A stretch of DNA of 64,000 nt from [Phialemoniopsis] sp. UDSM-2020 (taxonomy: Eukaryota; Ascomycota; Sordariomycetes; Thyridiales; Thyridiaceae), in the NCBI GenBank assembly GCA_018873225.1, contig JAEILZ010000002.1, positions 4,650,001 through 4,714,000 of the forward strand, written 5' to 3'. Below the pieces are notes generated by a model that searched no databases, was not told where the DNA came from, and saw only the letters and a list, made by a program, of their open reading frames with translations. Numbering within the stretch: the stretch's first letter is position 1; every line of letters begins with the position of its first letter. This document shows positions 1 through 11,079 of this stretch, one piece after another. Both the position numbers and the translations under genes were made by a program.

Positions 1-1061
1 TCGGCTGGTTGCCTTTCAGAAACCATCCAAACGGGTCCAGTAGCGTAATGAGTAGAGGTCGCTGGTCCTTGTATTTATCTCCCTCTAGCTCCGTAAGACC
101 ATCCTGCGCCAGATACGTATTGTACTTCTCCGGCAGCCACCGCCGTGGGTACAGCGCATTCCAGAGCAAAGAGTTGAGCAGCATGACCGCCGCCTCAAAC
201 ACGTAAAAGAACCACTCGTAACGGACAATGGGGCTCAGCGACATCAGGTCCATGCCGGGCTTTCGCTGCATATTGGCGTCGCTAAAGTACTCGACGGTGC
301 GGTAGATGCAGCGCACGAGCACCAAGAAACTACTCGCGTACATGGTCCAGACGGGCACGCGGATGCGGCGGGCGTGCTCGCGGCCGCCGCGGGTAGCGCA
401 GCGGTGCTGGAAGACGGCGACGAGCGCCACGAAGAGCATCACGACAGCAAGCTGGATGATGAGCGAGGCTTTGAGCAAGGCCTCGCCAGTACGGGCGAGG
501 TCTTCGGGTATTGCGGGGTTGACCATCCAGGCGACACCGAGGCCATTGAGAACTTCGACGAGGAACGAGAGTGTACCGAAGGTGGTAAGGACACGGCCGG
601 GGTGGATCGGCGCATAGTATGGGACGTAGTAGAGGATGCGGCCAAGGATGTGGTAGTTGGCGAGTTCAACGATTGGTCTTTGCAGGCATGGGATTAGTCT
701 TGAACCATGGTACAAGAGAACGGTTTGAACTTACGGCGACATGTAAATCAACGAGTTACTTGCGATGTAGATGTTGACGTCGTCGAGTGAGCTGGCTCCT
801 ACCTCCCGGAGGACGAAGCCGACGAGGAAGAGCAGGCATGTAAAAGGATAAAGACCCGTGACCTTGAATGATTTGTACATTCTTACTTTGTTAGCATGTA
901 CTTCCGTCGCGAAATAAGTAAAGGCAATGTTAGACGACTTACATGCATTGGGACAGGTGAAGGCCACCAGAGGCAGCGAACGCGGAGAGAAAGAAAATTG
1001 CAGCGCCCCTATTCGGAGCATAGAACCAGATGCTGCCTGGGACTGGCGTTCCGTCGGACAT
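1..1061 (-). CDS. RTA1-like multi-pass membrane protein, partial (C terminus beyond the left edge)
   Basis: Exons on the minus strand are 1061-943, 881-735 and 677-1. The C terminus lies outside the window. The N terminus reads MSDGTPVPGSIWFYAPNRGA. A segment with YKSFKVTGLYPF and LREVGASS follows, then PIVELANYHILGRILYYVPYYAPIHPGR, interrupted by several hydrophobic segments. This order is typical of the fungal RTA1 family (Rta1/Rsb1, lipid-translocating exporter-like, seven membrane segments). Family members sit in the plasma membrane and are linked to resistance to 7-aminocholesterol or to release of sphingoid bases. The substrate here is unknown. Introns are GTAAGT-AG. The exon 2 acceptor was chosen as TAAG before 881 because it keeps the frame (QCIMYKSF). 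The gene diverges from the Zn2Cys6 regulator at 1876, which could control it (inference). Confidence 0.88.
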
Positions 1062-1875
1062 GATGACTGAGAATGGATAGGTTGACAGTTGTGGAGTGTT
1101 GCGGAAGTGTGATGATCCAAACAGCGAGGACCAAGGCGAACATACTACTTCACAGTCAAGTCTGGGAAATGTGGTCTCTGTGAATTGCCAGCATTATCGT
1201 TTCGAAAGAGACTCGACGTTTGTTCTTATATATTTACTACATAAGTATGATGCGTTGCCGTTGAGTCTTCAAGGTCGAAACCGTTCCCCCTTCACGATAT
1301 CGAGCTTAACCCAAAGAGGAAAAATCGAGTAGAAGCACCATCAATTTAAGGTTGCCAGCGCAAGAAAACGCCGATCTCAGGTGACGACATGGGGCGTTGC
1401 GGCACAGCCCTGCAAGCATGGATGCTGAGCACTAGTGAGCCTTTATTATGGCCCCATGGCAACATCATTGGACAATGCAGAAACAAGCAAGAGTGTCAGC
1501 ACTACGGAGTACTCCGTACTTCGTGCCACGAGCCTTGGGGTCAGCCCAAACCAGCACAGCCCCCGGTCAGTCCTTTATCGAAGAATGAACACGCACAAAA
1601 GATTTCTCACCTGCCGTGCTTGCGTATCCGTACACATTTCCATGTCAGGGAAAATCGAGTATCGTAAAGGAGGGAGCAACAGCCCTTAATACAACAAGTC
1701 GACCAAACCCCTCACGCCACACCTCACCACCTAGCACTTGAGAAGCTTCATGTGCAGTACGAGGTTGACCAAAATTTCAACCCGCATGAATCGGAAGGAG
1801 GGGAGAAGTAGTTGGGCCCATTGTACCAGTCAGACTAGCCGAAGGTCTCCGGGTAACGGGACATAGTGCCTGCCG
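1062..1875. promoter_or_regulatory. Divergent intergenic region between RTA1-like gene and Zn2Cys6 regulator
   Basis: This 814-bp stretch separates the divergent start codons at 1061 (-) and 1876 (+), so it must hold both promoters. It contains the palindrome listed at 1503-1518. I see no convincing coding frame in it. Confidence 0.6.
1503..1518. promoter_or_regulatory. Perfect 16-bp palindrome with CGG-N6-CCG core
   Basis: The sequence TACGGAGTACTCCGTA equals its own reverse complement. Its core is CGG, six bases, CCG. Everted or inverted CGG triplets with fixed spacing are the usual targets of Zn2Cys6 dimers, and N6 is the Ppr1/UaY class spacing. It lies about 440 bp upstream of the RTA1-like start and 360 bp upstream of the Zn2Cys6 regulator start. 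Binding by that regulator is inference. Confidence 0.45.
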
Positions 1876-3548
1876 ATGGAGTCGCGGCCCCAGTGTTGGG
1901 AGTGCCAACGGCGTCGCCTTGTCTGTGACTCGACCTCGCCCGTCTGCAACCAATGCCGCACGAGACGCATCACATGTCCAGGGTACGAGGACAAGAAGCC
2001 ACTTGTTTGGCTGGCCCCGGGGCGGGTCAGGTCCAAGAGTGGACGACCGCACAAGGGTGCAGCCTTGAGCAATCACAAGTCGTCTAAATTCGGCAAGGAG
2101 AATGCCGATGAGAAACAGACACCGGATCTGGCTAGCTCCTTGACGCAGACTGAACAGCAGAGCATATCAATGGTTCCAAAGTTGGTCCTCAAGACGGAGA
2201 GGTGCGACATCTATAATGCTGCATACTACTGTAAGAAACCGTTCCACTCCAGTCTCTTGGAATTGAAAATTTCCAACGTCATCAGTACTAACTACGTGGG
2301 CTTTCTCCTTTGCCGCTCCAGACAACGAAGCCATCTACCCCGAGTTAGTTAGCACACTGCTGGCACCAACATGGTTCATTCTTCCATCCATCCACCTTTA
2401 CATGGAGGTCCTCCCGACCTCTATTCGCCATATTCTTATTGCCATGGTTTTCAGCCACCACATCCTGCATCGGCCCGGCCTACGAGACATGAGCCTCTCT
2501 AATGCAGACGTGAGGGCCTTGCACAAGCACCGCCTTTTAGGTATACAGGCCCTGAATGCAGATATCAGCGATCCGAAACAATGCAAGCGCGACATGACTA
2601 TCAAGGCAGTTCTCATGTTCCTGCTGCAGGAGCTGCAGCAGTCCACATTGCCCAGCTGGCGCGAGCACCTGCACGGACTGTTGGCGCTTCTCGACCAGCG
2701 CGGTGGCCTGATGGAATACGTCCGTACATCCCAAGACACCCCAGTGGTGATGGTGTCCATGTTCATGTCAGTACTTGCATACAGCTTGGCTTTTTTCGTC
2801 TTTTGACGTCTCCTTTGAACTCATTATGTATATGTGCTAATCCGACTCGTTTCCCAGGCTCATCATTTACAGCAATGCTACCTGTCCTCCGGACCAACAA
2901 ACAATTCCGCAAGAGCATTTCGATAATATCGATACCGTGTTAGAGCTATACGACCAAGGCCCGTACCCAAATTGCCCATGCCCGACCGACATCTTTGCGT
3001 GTCTCATCCGAATCAACCACCTACGGCAGCAGATATCCCAGCTTGACAGCACTACCTTGCAGCTGTCAACTTTTCAGACTACCGCCGAAGAGATACTCGC
3101 CTCCTTGCTCGCCTTCAGGGCTGAAGACTGGAACTGGATCAAAACCGACAGTCCCTTCTTGGACGACTGGCTCCTCATCGGTCACATATTTCAATCTTCA
3201 GGAATACTCTTCCTAACCCATACACTCCGGGATATCTTCCCCCTCGCCCGCTGGAAGGATTTACATCAACAATATATACACCACAGAGATAACCTCCGGA
3301 ACTTGCTGGCCGAGTCTAGGTCGCGTCCGCGGGTGTGGCGCGGCATGCTTTGGCCGACCATCGTGGCTGGCGTATCGGCCGAGGAGGCTGGACTGCGAGC
3401 GTCGATCGCAGATGATCTCGAAAGGATGAGCCGGGAGCAAGGCTCAGCAAATCACCTGCAAGCCAAGATGGTGCTTCAGAGGTTCTGGGATTCAGGGGGG
3501 CGGGAGTGGAATGAGTGCTTTGATCAGCCCTATGCGCTTGTTGTCTGA
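1876..3548 (+). CDS. Zn2Cys6 fungal-specific transcription factor
   Basis: Exons are 1876-2230, 2322-2766 and 2858-3548, giving 496 aa. The N terminus has a complete binuclear zinc cluster C-x2-C-x6-C-x6-C-x2-C-x6-C with cysteines at residues 7, 10, 17, 24, 27 and 34 (from CWEC to RRITC). A basic linker follows. The rest is helical and resembles the fungal-specific transcription factor domain of the PF11951 type (YPELVSTLLAPTWFILPSI, HLHGLLALLDQRGG, WLLIGHIFQSSGILFLTHTL). Intron 1 has GTAAGA and a TACTAAC-like branch. Intron 2 uses a GTCAGT donor at 2767, needed to join MSMFM to LIIYSNATCPP in frame. It is a nuclear DNA-binding regulator with unknown targets. It diverges from the RTA1-like gene and is followed on the same strand by the SET gene. 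Confidence 0.9.
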
Positions 3549-4107
3549 TAATTAGATGTCCTCATTCTTCAAGCATATTGGCCATTTAACACTGGTGTGT
3601 AGTGAATGAGCAAATATGTGTCGCTGCTGTTCATCCCACCTCTTGTGTTGCTGCTCCTGACCAACGAACGGCAAGATAGCCAGTCTTGTCTGTTGTTGTG
3701 AGACCTAACTAATGCGCACATTTTCAAAGATTCCATTTCATTTCAAATGGCCAGTTCCTTCTTAGATTTACAGCTTGATCATTACTGATATGACTTTTGC
3801 CTCGCAGAATCCATCAGTGATGCAGTGGCGGCACGGAACGTGGTTGAGTCTCAGCAATGTGGAGTCGATCCACCAAGGATTCACATATAGCCAAGATCAC
3901 CAAGACCTTGGCTTGGGCAACATTAATCTACCAGAGACCACTGATCGACCTCGAGCCGTCTCCGGGTATTAGACACATGCATTGATACCTGGAGCGGTTA
4001 GTCATGGGCCACGTTGCAAAGCCAACCATCAGCATGAGGCCCAACGCTGTTCGATATGTTCATTTTTCTGGATTATGTGAGCAGACGAACATTGTATCGC
4101 GTGCAAG
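3549..4107. other. Intergenic region upstream of SET gene
   Basis: This 559-bp spacer lies between two plus-strand genes. It should hold the terminator of the regulator gene and the promoter of the SET gene. The open frame at 3775-3972 has no recognisable features. Confidence 0.5.
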
Positions 4108-5544
4108 ATGACATTGAGAAAGCAATATTGGTACTGGTGCCTTTGCGTTGCAAATAGTCTCATCCGAGGAAGTCAAGCCGGCAGCATCTACGAGAGGCCA
4201 AGTTTCTCCGGCACGCACTGCCCGGTAGACCTACAGAGTGCCCTTGCGCCTCGTCAATCCGCTGGATGTCCCCTCCCTATCGACGAAACGGTGCTCACTG
4301 AGCCGGCCTCGTGGTCACCCTGGACGCACAGCCCCGTGTGTCTGAACGCTACCAACAGTCCAGAGACTCGATACTGCGTCTTTACAAACTCGAGGCACGG
4401 GATTCGCGGTATAAGTCTCGTCACGACACCCGAGACAGCAGCCAACAGTCTATACGTCCTCAATGAGCCGGTTCTGTCCCCATCCGCCGATATTAGCAGT
4501 AATAGTAATGCCACCTTGGAGGTACCGTATGAGATAGTCGACATCCCCGGCAAAGGCAAGGGAGTCGTTGCGCGTCGGCGTATCGCCGCTTTCGAGACCA
4601 TCATGGTGGACTATGCGTCTTTGGTCCTCGACATGAAGTTTCCGGCCGCTGTTCCGCGGAAGGCTGGCTATGACCTCCTGGACCTTGCGGCCGCCCAGCT
4701 TGCAGACCCGCCAAGGGTGCTCAACCTCGGACGTAGCACCAAGATGGCGCAGAACGTGGTGGAGGACGTCCTGCGGACCAATGCGTTCCATACGCCCGTC
4801 GCGGGAGAGCCGCATATGGGGCTCTATCCTGATGTAGCGGTAAGCTTCTCAAACTCACTCAGGGTGACTGGGTCAAGATCCGGGCTGACTGGAAACCAAA
4901 TTAAGCGGATCAACCATGCCTGTAACCCAAAGTAAGTCCCATGCACCAAGGCAGTTGATACATCGTGCGTCGGCAATACTCACACTCTCCGCAGTGCGCA
5001 CACGAGATTTTTCCTGAACAAGCTAGCCTTGAAAATCATAGCTTCCAAAGACATAGAGGCTGGCGAAGAAATAACAATTAGCTGTAAGTCATTCAGCCTA
5101 CGTACGCGACGGGCTCAAACTGACCAAACCCCAGATATCAATGTCGGCAAGACCTTTGCGGAAAGACAAGCCGCGTTGCAGAGGTGGGAGTTCAATTGCT
5201 CCTGCAGTCTCTGCTCGGCCCCCGACGCACAAAAGCAGCTATCAGATCAGCGCAGGGGCCGCATACAGCATCTTCGCGCGGACGTGCTCGAGGCCTACAA
5301 AGACGGAAACGCCAGGAAGGCTATAGCCGAGACGCACGAGATATTGGAGCTGTTGCAGGCCGAGGAGTTGCTCTCACTCTATAGTGAGCAGTACGACAAC
5401 CTGGCACGTATTCACTGGGTCATCAAGGACCGGGAGACGGCGATCAAGTATGCGCAAAAGTCTCTTGACTTGTTGATGGAACAAGGCTACATTGAGGCCA
5501 ACCCGGATCATCTCGAGGCTCTGGTTTCAACCTTTGAAAACTAG
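4108..5544 (+). CDS. SET-domain protein with secretory-like N terminus
   Basis: Exons are 4108-4839, 4906-4931, 4995-5083 and 5135-5544, giving 418 aa. Residues 1-25 have basic residues and then the hydrophobic stretch YWYWCLCVANSLI, like a signal peptide or anchor. A cysteine-containing region follows (GCPLPID, SPVCLNATNSPETRYCVFTN, with one N-A-T sequon), then ISLVTTPETAA. The SET part starts near VPYEIVDIPGKGKGVVARR. The catalytic RINHACNPNA (residues 245-254) and GEEITISYI follow, with a post-SET cluster FNCSCSLC and a helical tail. Active-site elements look intact, so lysine methyltransferase activity is plausible, with unknown substrate. The 66-nt intron 4840-4905 was removed because joining PDVA to RINHAC restores the family pattern; it is also open if retained. 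The gene is convergent with the MFS gene 186 bp away. Confidence 0.85.
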
Positions 5545-5730
5545 AATATGGCATATTTTTCTCTTTTGAAATGATGATTAGCTCCATGAGACATGGATGA
5601 ATATAACCCATATCATGCCTTTTTAGGATTTCTCTGCTGAATAGCGATAATCATCCAAGGAGATCTACATTTGACAGCTATGTCTTGACGCACTAAATCC
5701 GATCTAATGCACACGCATCCTGGTATCCTA

Positions 5731-7712
5731 TCACGCCTCCCATTCGCCATCAGCCTCTAGAATGGCTTCCTCAACTTCCTCTTCATCCTCCGCTCCGGGC
5801 GCAGTCCAGCCAGTGCCCGCCTGGATGGCCACACACGCGAGACTAAGCAACACTGCCGCATGGTACAGGACCGCCAGCGCATTTTCGTAACCGTTGACAG
5901 CAACAGTCCTTTCTGCGTCGCTCAGACCGCCACCGAACACAAGAGCCGGACTCCCCACTAGCCTTGTTATGAGCCTTGACCTGTCCGGATTCGCCCCTGG
6001 CTGTCCATCGTCGAGCTCCTTGAAGCCAGCAGCAAGGCTCGCAGCCAACGTCCTGCCAAAGATGCCGCCACCGATGGCTGTGCCAAAGCTTCCCGCGAAA
6101 CCACGGAAGGTCGCGAGCAGCCCCGTAGCGATGAAGTGCTCCGCCGGCCGCGTGAGGTGAAGCAGGTGGGCGAGGGTGTAGTTGAGCAGCGAGCCCGTGC
6201 AGAACCCATTGGCAAACACGGCGATGATGTAGATCCACGCTGGGGCCGTGGCGGTGCTCACAAAGGAGACAGCCAGCAGAGCGCACGCAAACAGGACCAG
6301 CGCGACAATGCTCGGGAGCCAGAAGGAGCCGGCGCGACGAACGTGGAAATAGCCGACGACTAGGCCGCCGGAGCCGAAGCCAGCGTTGGTGGGGATGAGA
6401 ACGGAGCCGGCTACGGCGGGAGACAAGCCGCGAACGGCGAGCACAAAGATGGGAGAGTAGTAGAGGATAGTCCAGCGTGCAGCCATGAAGCCCATCTGGG
6501 CGAGACAGGAGAGAAGAACGCCACGAGACTTAAGCATACGGATGGGGATGATGGGGTCTGAGGCAAGGAGACGCTCTATGGCCAGGAATATGAAGAGAGT
6601 GACAGCAGAGAAGCCCATTGGGACATACTGAATCTCGCCAGAGAGGGAGTACAGGAAGAGGACCAGGGTCAGAGTCTAAGAAGCTCCCGTCAGAACACGA
6701 CATGATGAGGGCGAGAGCGAAAGTGAGAGACTTACAAGAAAGAATGCGCCAGCGTAGTCAATGCCAGCAAGCTTCTGCATGACAGACTTGCCTTTGTTCG
6801 CTTCGGTCTCGGTTGCGTAATGGGGAATACTGAGGTACACACCAATGCCTGCCAGGATGGCAATGGGCGCCTGAGCACCAAACAACACTCTCTGCGACGT
6901 TTATCAGTTTTTGGCTATCGGCAATCCTGCATGATATCATCACTTACCCAACCAATGGCCGGAAGGAGAGTACCGTATACAACTGCACCGGTAGACAATC
7001 CAATGGTGAAGCCAGCATTGACGAGGCCAACGAACACGCCCCTCCGTCTTCTCGACGTCAGCTGCAGCACAAGAATGAGCGAGAGAGTCATGACGCCAGC
7101 ACCACCGACACCAACGAGGACCCTTCCAGCGATGAAACTGCTAAAGCTGTGGGCCTGGCTCGTGACGACGGCGCCAATGGCAAAGAAGACGGCCGAGACG
7201 AAGATCATGAAGCCCGGCGTGAAGATGGTTGAGAGACGGCTGACGACAGGCGAAAGTGAGGCCGCAGAGATTAGATAGGAGCTGGTGAACCACATGGCGT
7301 TCTCATAAGAGTTCAGGTCCTCGGCGATGACGGACTGCGTCATGGTCATGCCGCTCATGTTGCTGGCTGTGATCCACGCTTAGTTGACTAGACGAGGAAC
7401 CCGAATAAGAATGGGAATGGACACACCTTGGAGAAATATGAGCGCCCACATGCTCAACAGGATGCACATGACCCTGTTGAAACCGATGTCAGGGTTGGCT
7501 GCCGCGGCGGCGGCTCCATCGTTGGCATTTACGGGCGGTCGCCCAGCTGCTCTTTCAGGGGACGCATCCTGGAGGGTCCGGGAGCTTTCGGCATCGGATT
7601 GGAGCAAAGGCGAGCTCTCGGCAGCGGTAGAAGCTGTCGAGAAGTCGTCGGCCTCGTTGGCCTCTGCCGGAGTGCTCGCCGAGCTCCTCCCGGGTCTGCT
7701 CCGCGCTCCCAT
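5731..7712 (-). CDS. MFS multidrug-type transporter (DHA family)
   Basis: Exons on the minus strand are 7712-7427, 7378-6948, 6891-6736 and 6675-5731, giving 605 aa. Residues 1-75 are hydrophilic and Ser/Ala/acid-rich (cytosolic tail with SSPLLQSD). About 12-14 membrane segments follow. Family signals include SVIAEDLNSYENAMWFTSSYLI after TM1 and FIAGRVLVGVGGAGVMTL with the RRRRGVFVGLVNAGFTIG loop. Late segments include FGTAIGGGIFGRTLAASL. This fits the H+-coupled major facilitator superfamily, drug:H+ antiporter/vacuolar basic amino acid type. The cargo cannot be told from sequence. All introns have GTAAGT or GTGTGT donors. The gene is convergent with the SET gene, near a regulator and an RTA1-like gene, which suggests an export or resistance block (inference). 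Confidence 0.9.
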
Positions 7713-8781
7713 GATGCTCGACTAAGTGCCCCGTTCAGTGGTGATGCTTATCAGAGTGCGCAAGGTACACACTCAATCGCAGAGAGGCATTGAGAGCACA
7801 ATGAATGACGAATTAGTCCTTGCTTGCATTAAGCGAGCACTTCTTTACATCTGGAACCCGTTGAGATCAATGAAAGACCAGTCTGGGAGGTAAACTCGAT
7901 GGAAGGATCTGAATCAACGGTTGCACCATCCATCCCTTATCATGACGAGTACTCCTGGAGCTCCAAGCTGAGACCTCTGAGCTTCCCCCATATTTTATGT
8001 GTCCAAGCTCCCCCCGAAAGCGGAAGCCACGGGCTGTCGAGGCGCTATGCCGCCCCGCCTACACCTTGCCATTTGTCAGCTATGATAACATCAACTACAG
8101 GGGCTCCGGCTTGGCTGCAATTGGGAGGAATTGCTCCCTCGAAGGCGTTCATACTTGAAAGACGCACCGAGTGTTTGAATTGAAGTGAATGAAACATCGT
8201 GAGCCCATAACTTGCACTAGACCGGGCTGCCACAGTATGGTTTACAACGCTGCATTGACGGGTTGCTGGTCCACGGAAAATCGCAACTCTAAACCAAGCA
8301 CAGTGTACCTGTGGTTCACTTCAGTATTTAACCCAAGCTTGCTTCGCCGTTCCACAGTGTGAAACCACATCTCGTACCAGAATCTTCTCTCTTCGCTCCG
8401 GTGTACTTCTATTGCTCGCCGGTTTCTGCTGTACGACCCTGGCCGCCGCAGTTCAAGGTCACTACGAGACATTGCTGCCGTCGTCCATCACAAAAGACGT
8501 GGAAAGTACAGCATTAAAAACGTATTTTCAACAGGATATCTATCTGGCACCACCTACTGCTCCCACTACAGTCTAGCCAGGATGAAGATTTCTTAATCCT
8601 GAACGCCTTCAGGTCCGTCATGAAGATTGTGAGCGAGTGTCTGCGGTACCATTGTAATGCTAAGGCCCGCCCTCCTCGCCCGTCCATGCCCCGGTCCCTG
8701 TCCCTGTCCATTATTTTTAACCCTGGAACGCTAATCCAAACCAATGCGCTGTGCTAGATTCGAGATGTTGAACAAAGCTGG
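7713..8781. other. Intergenic region
   Basis: This stretch of about 1.07 kb lies upstream of the MFS gene and downstream of the BAR-SH3 gene. It holds the MFS promoter and the 3' end of the neighbour. I see no coding signal or repeat. Confidence 0.5.
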
Positions 8782-10236
8782 CTAATTCAATTGGACATAG
8801 TTGCCTGCGAAGAGGAGGTTAGCACATGGTGGACGCCTGCTAGGGTGTAGGTTGGCTGCCAACTTACCTGGGAACTGGCCCTGTCTTCCTTTCAACCTTC
8901 CCGTCCACCACTCGTTGGGATTCTGCGTCTTTGTGATGATCTCGATGACATCCCCCGCCTGGAAGCTCAGGTCGCCCTCCTGTGTTGCTGCGTACTCGTA
9001 TAGTGCGGTCACCGTCTCCGCTACTGGGGCGCCGCTCAGGCGCCCTGGCTTGGGTTTCGGTGGCGGGGGTTTAGACTTGGCTGCGGCTGCCATAGCTAAA
9101 TTTGAAGTTCCGGGGACGGGACTCTTGCCGAAAGGCGGCGATGCGACATTGCCGGGAGAGTAGGGAGGTGGGGGGTTGTCCGATTCCGAGGTCCGATGGT
9201 AGCCTATTCTCGGGGTCGACGATGCGGATCCAGCGGTGAGAGTCGATTGAGGCTTGCCCTCTATCGCAGGTCTCCCGTATTTGGAGACAGCACCAGGTCT
9301 CTTGCCACCGGTTGTCTTATATTTGACAATCGATAACTTCTCGGTCTCCTCCTGGATATCGCCCCGCTTCTTGTGGAAAGCTTCTTCGACATCGAGGGTC
9401 AGGTCAAAGTAGCCAATATCGCAGTGCTGCATCTTCTCGTGGAGCGTGTAGAAGATATTAAGCTGCATGTAGTAGAAGGACTGGAAGAGCGGTTGGATGA
9501 ACTGGCGCTCGAGCCCGAAGAGCTTTGGTAGTTCGTCCTTCAACAGATCGTTGAAGTAGTTGAAGTCTTGTGTGGCCTGCTCGACGTCGGCTTCCGCCTT
9601 GTACATGGCCTTCTCGTCCTTCAGCGTCTTCTCTTTTTTATCCTGCAGCTTCTTGAGGGTTGCCTTGTGGCGATCGAAATCCAGTTGCTTGTGGTCGCGC
9701 TTCGCGGCCGTCTTTCGGATGACCTTGATAACATCTAGAAGCTCGTTGGCTGGTCGAATTACCCTACTATCGATCATTTCCAACTCGGGCGCTAATGTCT
9801 CTTGCAGGTCCTTGACGATGGCCTCATACTCCTCACAAGCTCGGATGCCCTCTGGATTTCCCTCGGGTTTTATTGAATCTGGGTCGGAGACGCGGCCACT
9901 GATGGGCTTGTAGATCTCGGTCATGGCTTTGGAGAATTCGATCTGATGGCTCAGCATGCCATTAATGGCGTCGAAGTACTTTTTGCTCTCATCGTGAAGC
10001 TTCTTGGTCTCCTTCTCGAGCTCATCAAATCTTCGTTCGGCATCGATGTAGACGGCATCCTTGGTATGCTCGCCAATGTTAAACTTGGCCTTGAGCTGTT
10101 GCGGCGCCTAGATAGCAAAAGTGTCAGCTCGGAGTCGCATCATGCATCGTGACCCCGCGCCATCGCAATGGGCAGAGCTAGTTCAGCGCTGGTGCCTTAC
10201 CCGGGTGATGCTCTTCTGGAAGCCTCGGAAACTCAT
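8782..10236 (-). CDS. rvs167: BAR-SH3 protein, Rvs167/amphiphysin type
   Basis: Exons on the minus strand are 10236-10201, 10107-8868 and 8804-8782, giving 432 aa. The BAR domain fills residues 1 to about 240. It starts with MSFRGFQKSITRAPQQLKAK and contains the long helices KPISGRVSDPDS and LFQSFYYMQLNIFYTLHEKM. A Pro/Ser-rich linker follows (NPPPPYSPGN, KSKPPPPKPKPGR). A C-terminal SH3 domain (residues 376-432) has ALYEYAATQEGDLSF, NEWWTGRL and the final GNYVQLN. Yeast Rvs167 binds curved membrane and actin regulators at endocytic sites. The tiny last exon encodes the conserved end of the SH3 domain. The intron before it is 63 nt, open and in frame, so retention would insert 21 residues there. 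The start at 10236 gives the conserved MSF(K/R)GF N terminus. Confidence 0.96.
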
Positions 10237-11079
10237 TTTGGACCGTAAGCTTGCAGATTGACGGTTCTGAACAAAGGAGATTGTCCACAGCAAGGTGAAG
10301 GGGGCTTTTGTCGCCGGTCTTACGCTCCTCCTCTTGCGAGAATTCGAGTCAAGTCAGGTTGGTCGCGAGTATTAAGTAATGGGCTGGGGCTGAGACCCAG
10401 TCCGGCCACTATGTCGGGGAGGCAGTGCCGCCGCGTCAGTTAAACCTTGGCTGTGTGGCGCATGAAGCCCTACCACCAACGATCAGCAGGACAAGCCCTC
10501 CGAGATGTCGTAATTCACTAGAAAATAGAGATTGGCGACTGTAGAAGGTATGAGTGAAGATTATCGTCTAGTTCTGCCGCTCTAGAATGTCGTGATAGTT
10601 GGCACAAAGTGTCTCTTGAAAGTTGGTGGTGGTTCGTTCAATAATGGTGGCAGTAACAGGGAGGGCGCTCACTGACTAGGGGTGTTGGTAGGTACCGGGA
10701 GATTGAAGTAGCTCGCCCAAAATGGCCCGCCACCTTTTTCGCTACAGCAAGCCGGGAAGCCCTATGACGGAAGGGAATGTGACTGCGGGGATCAAGAAGA
10801 CCTAAAAAACGTCACGTTTGGTCTTCTGGAAGTTCGGCTCAGGTGCTCTGAGGTGTGGGGAAGATGGTAGACAGACGGTGGCCAATCGGAGAAGGCAGCG
10901 TGGGCCACGATTGATCCGACACTTATCACCGAGGTGGGGACGGGCTTTCGCGGTCAGATAACGGGATTTTAGCTAATGCGGCCAATTTCTCATAGCTAGC
11001 TCCCGAATTTCCTTTCTCCATTTCAAATCATCATCGACAGTCCTTTTCAATTTTCATTGAGAACCTGTCGTTGTTGACA
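10237..11079. promoter_or_regulatory. Bidirectional promoter region of BAR-SH3 and NFS1 genes
   Basis: This 843-bp gap separates divergent start codons at 10236 (-) and 11080 (+). It contains CCAAT boxes at 10882-10886 and 10982-10986, the second about 95 bp upstream of the NFS1 start. A pyrimidine-rich leader precedes that start. No gene is seen. Confidence 0.5.
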
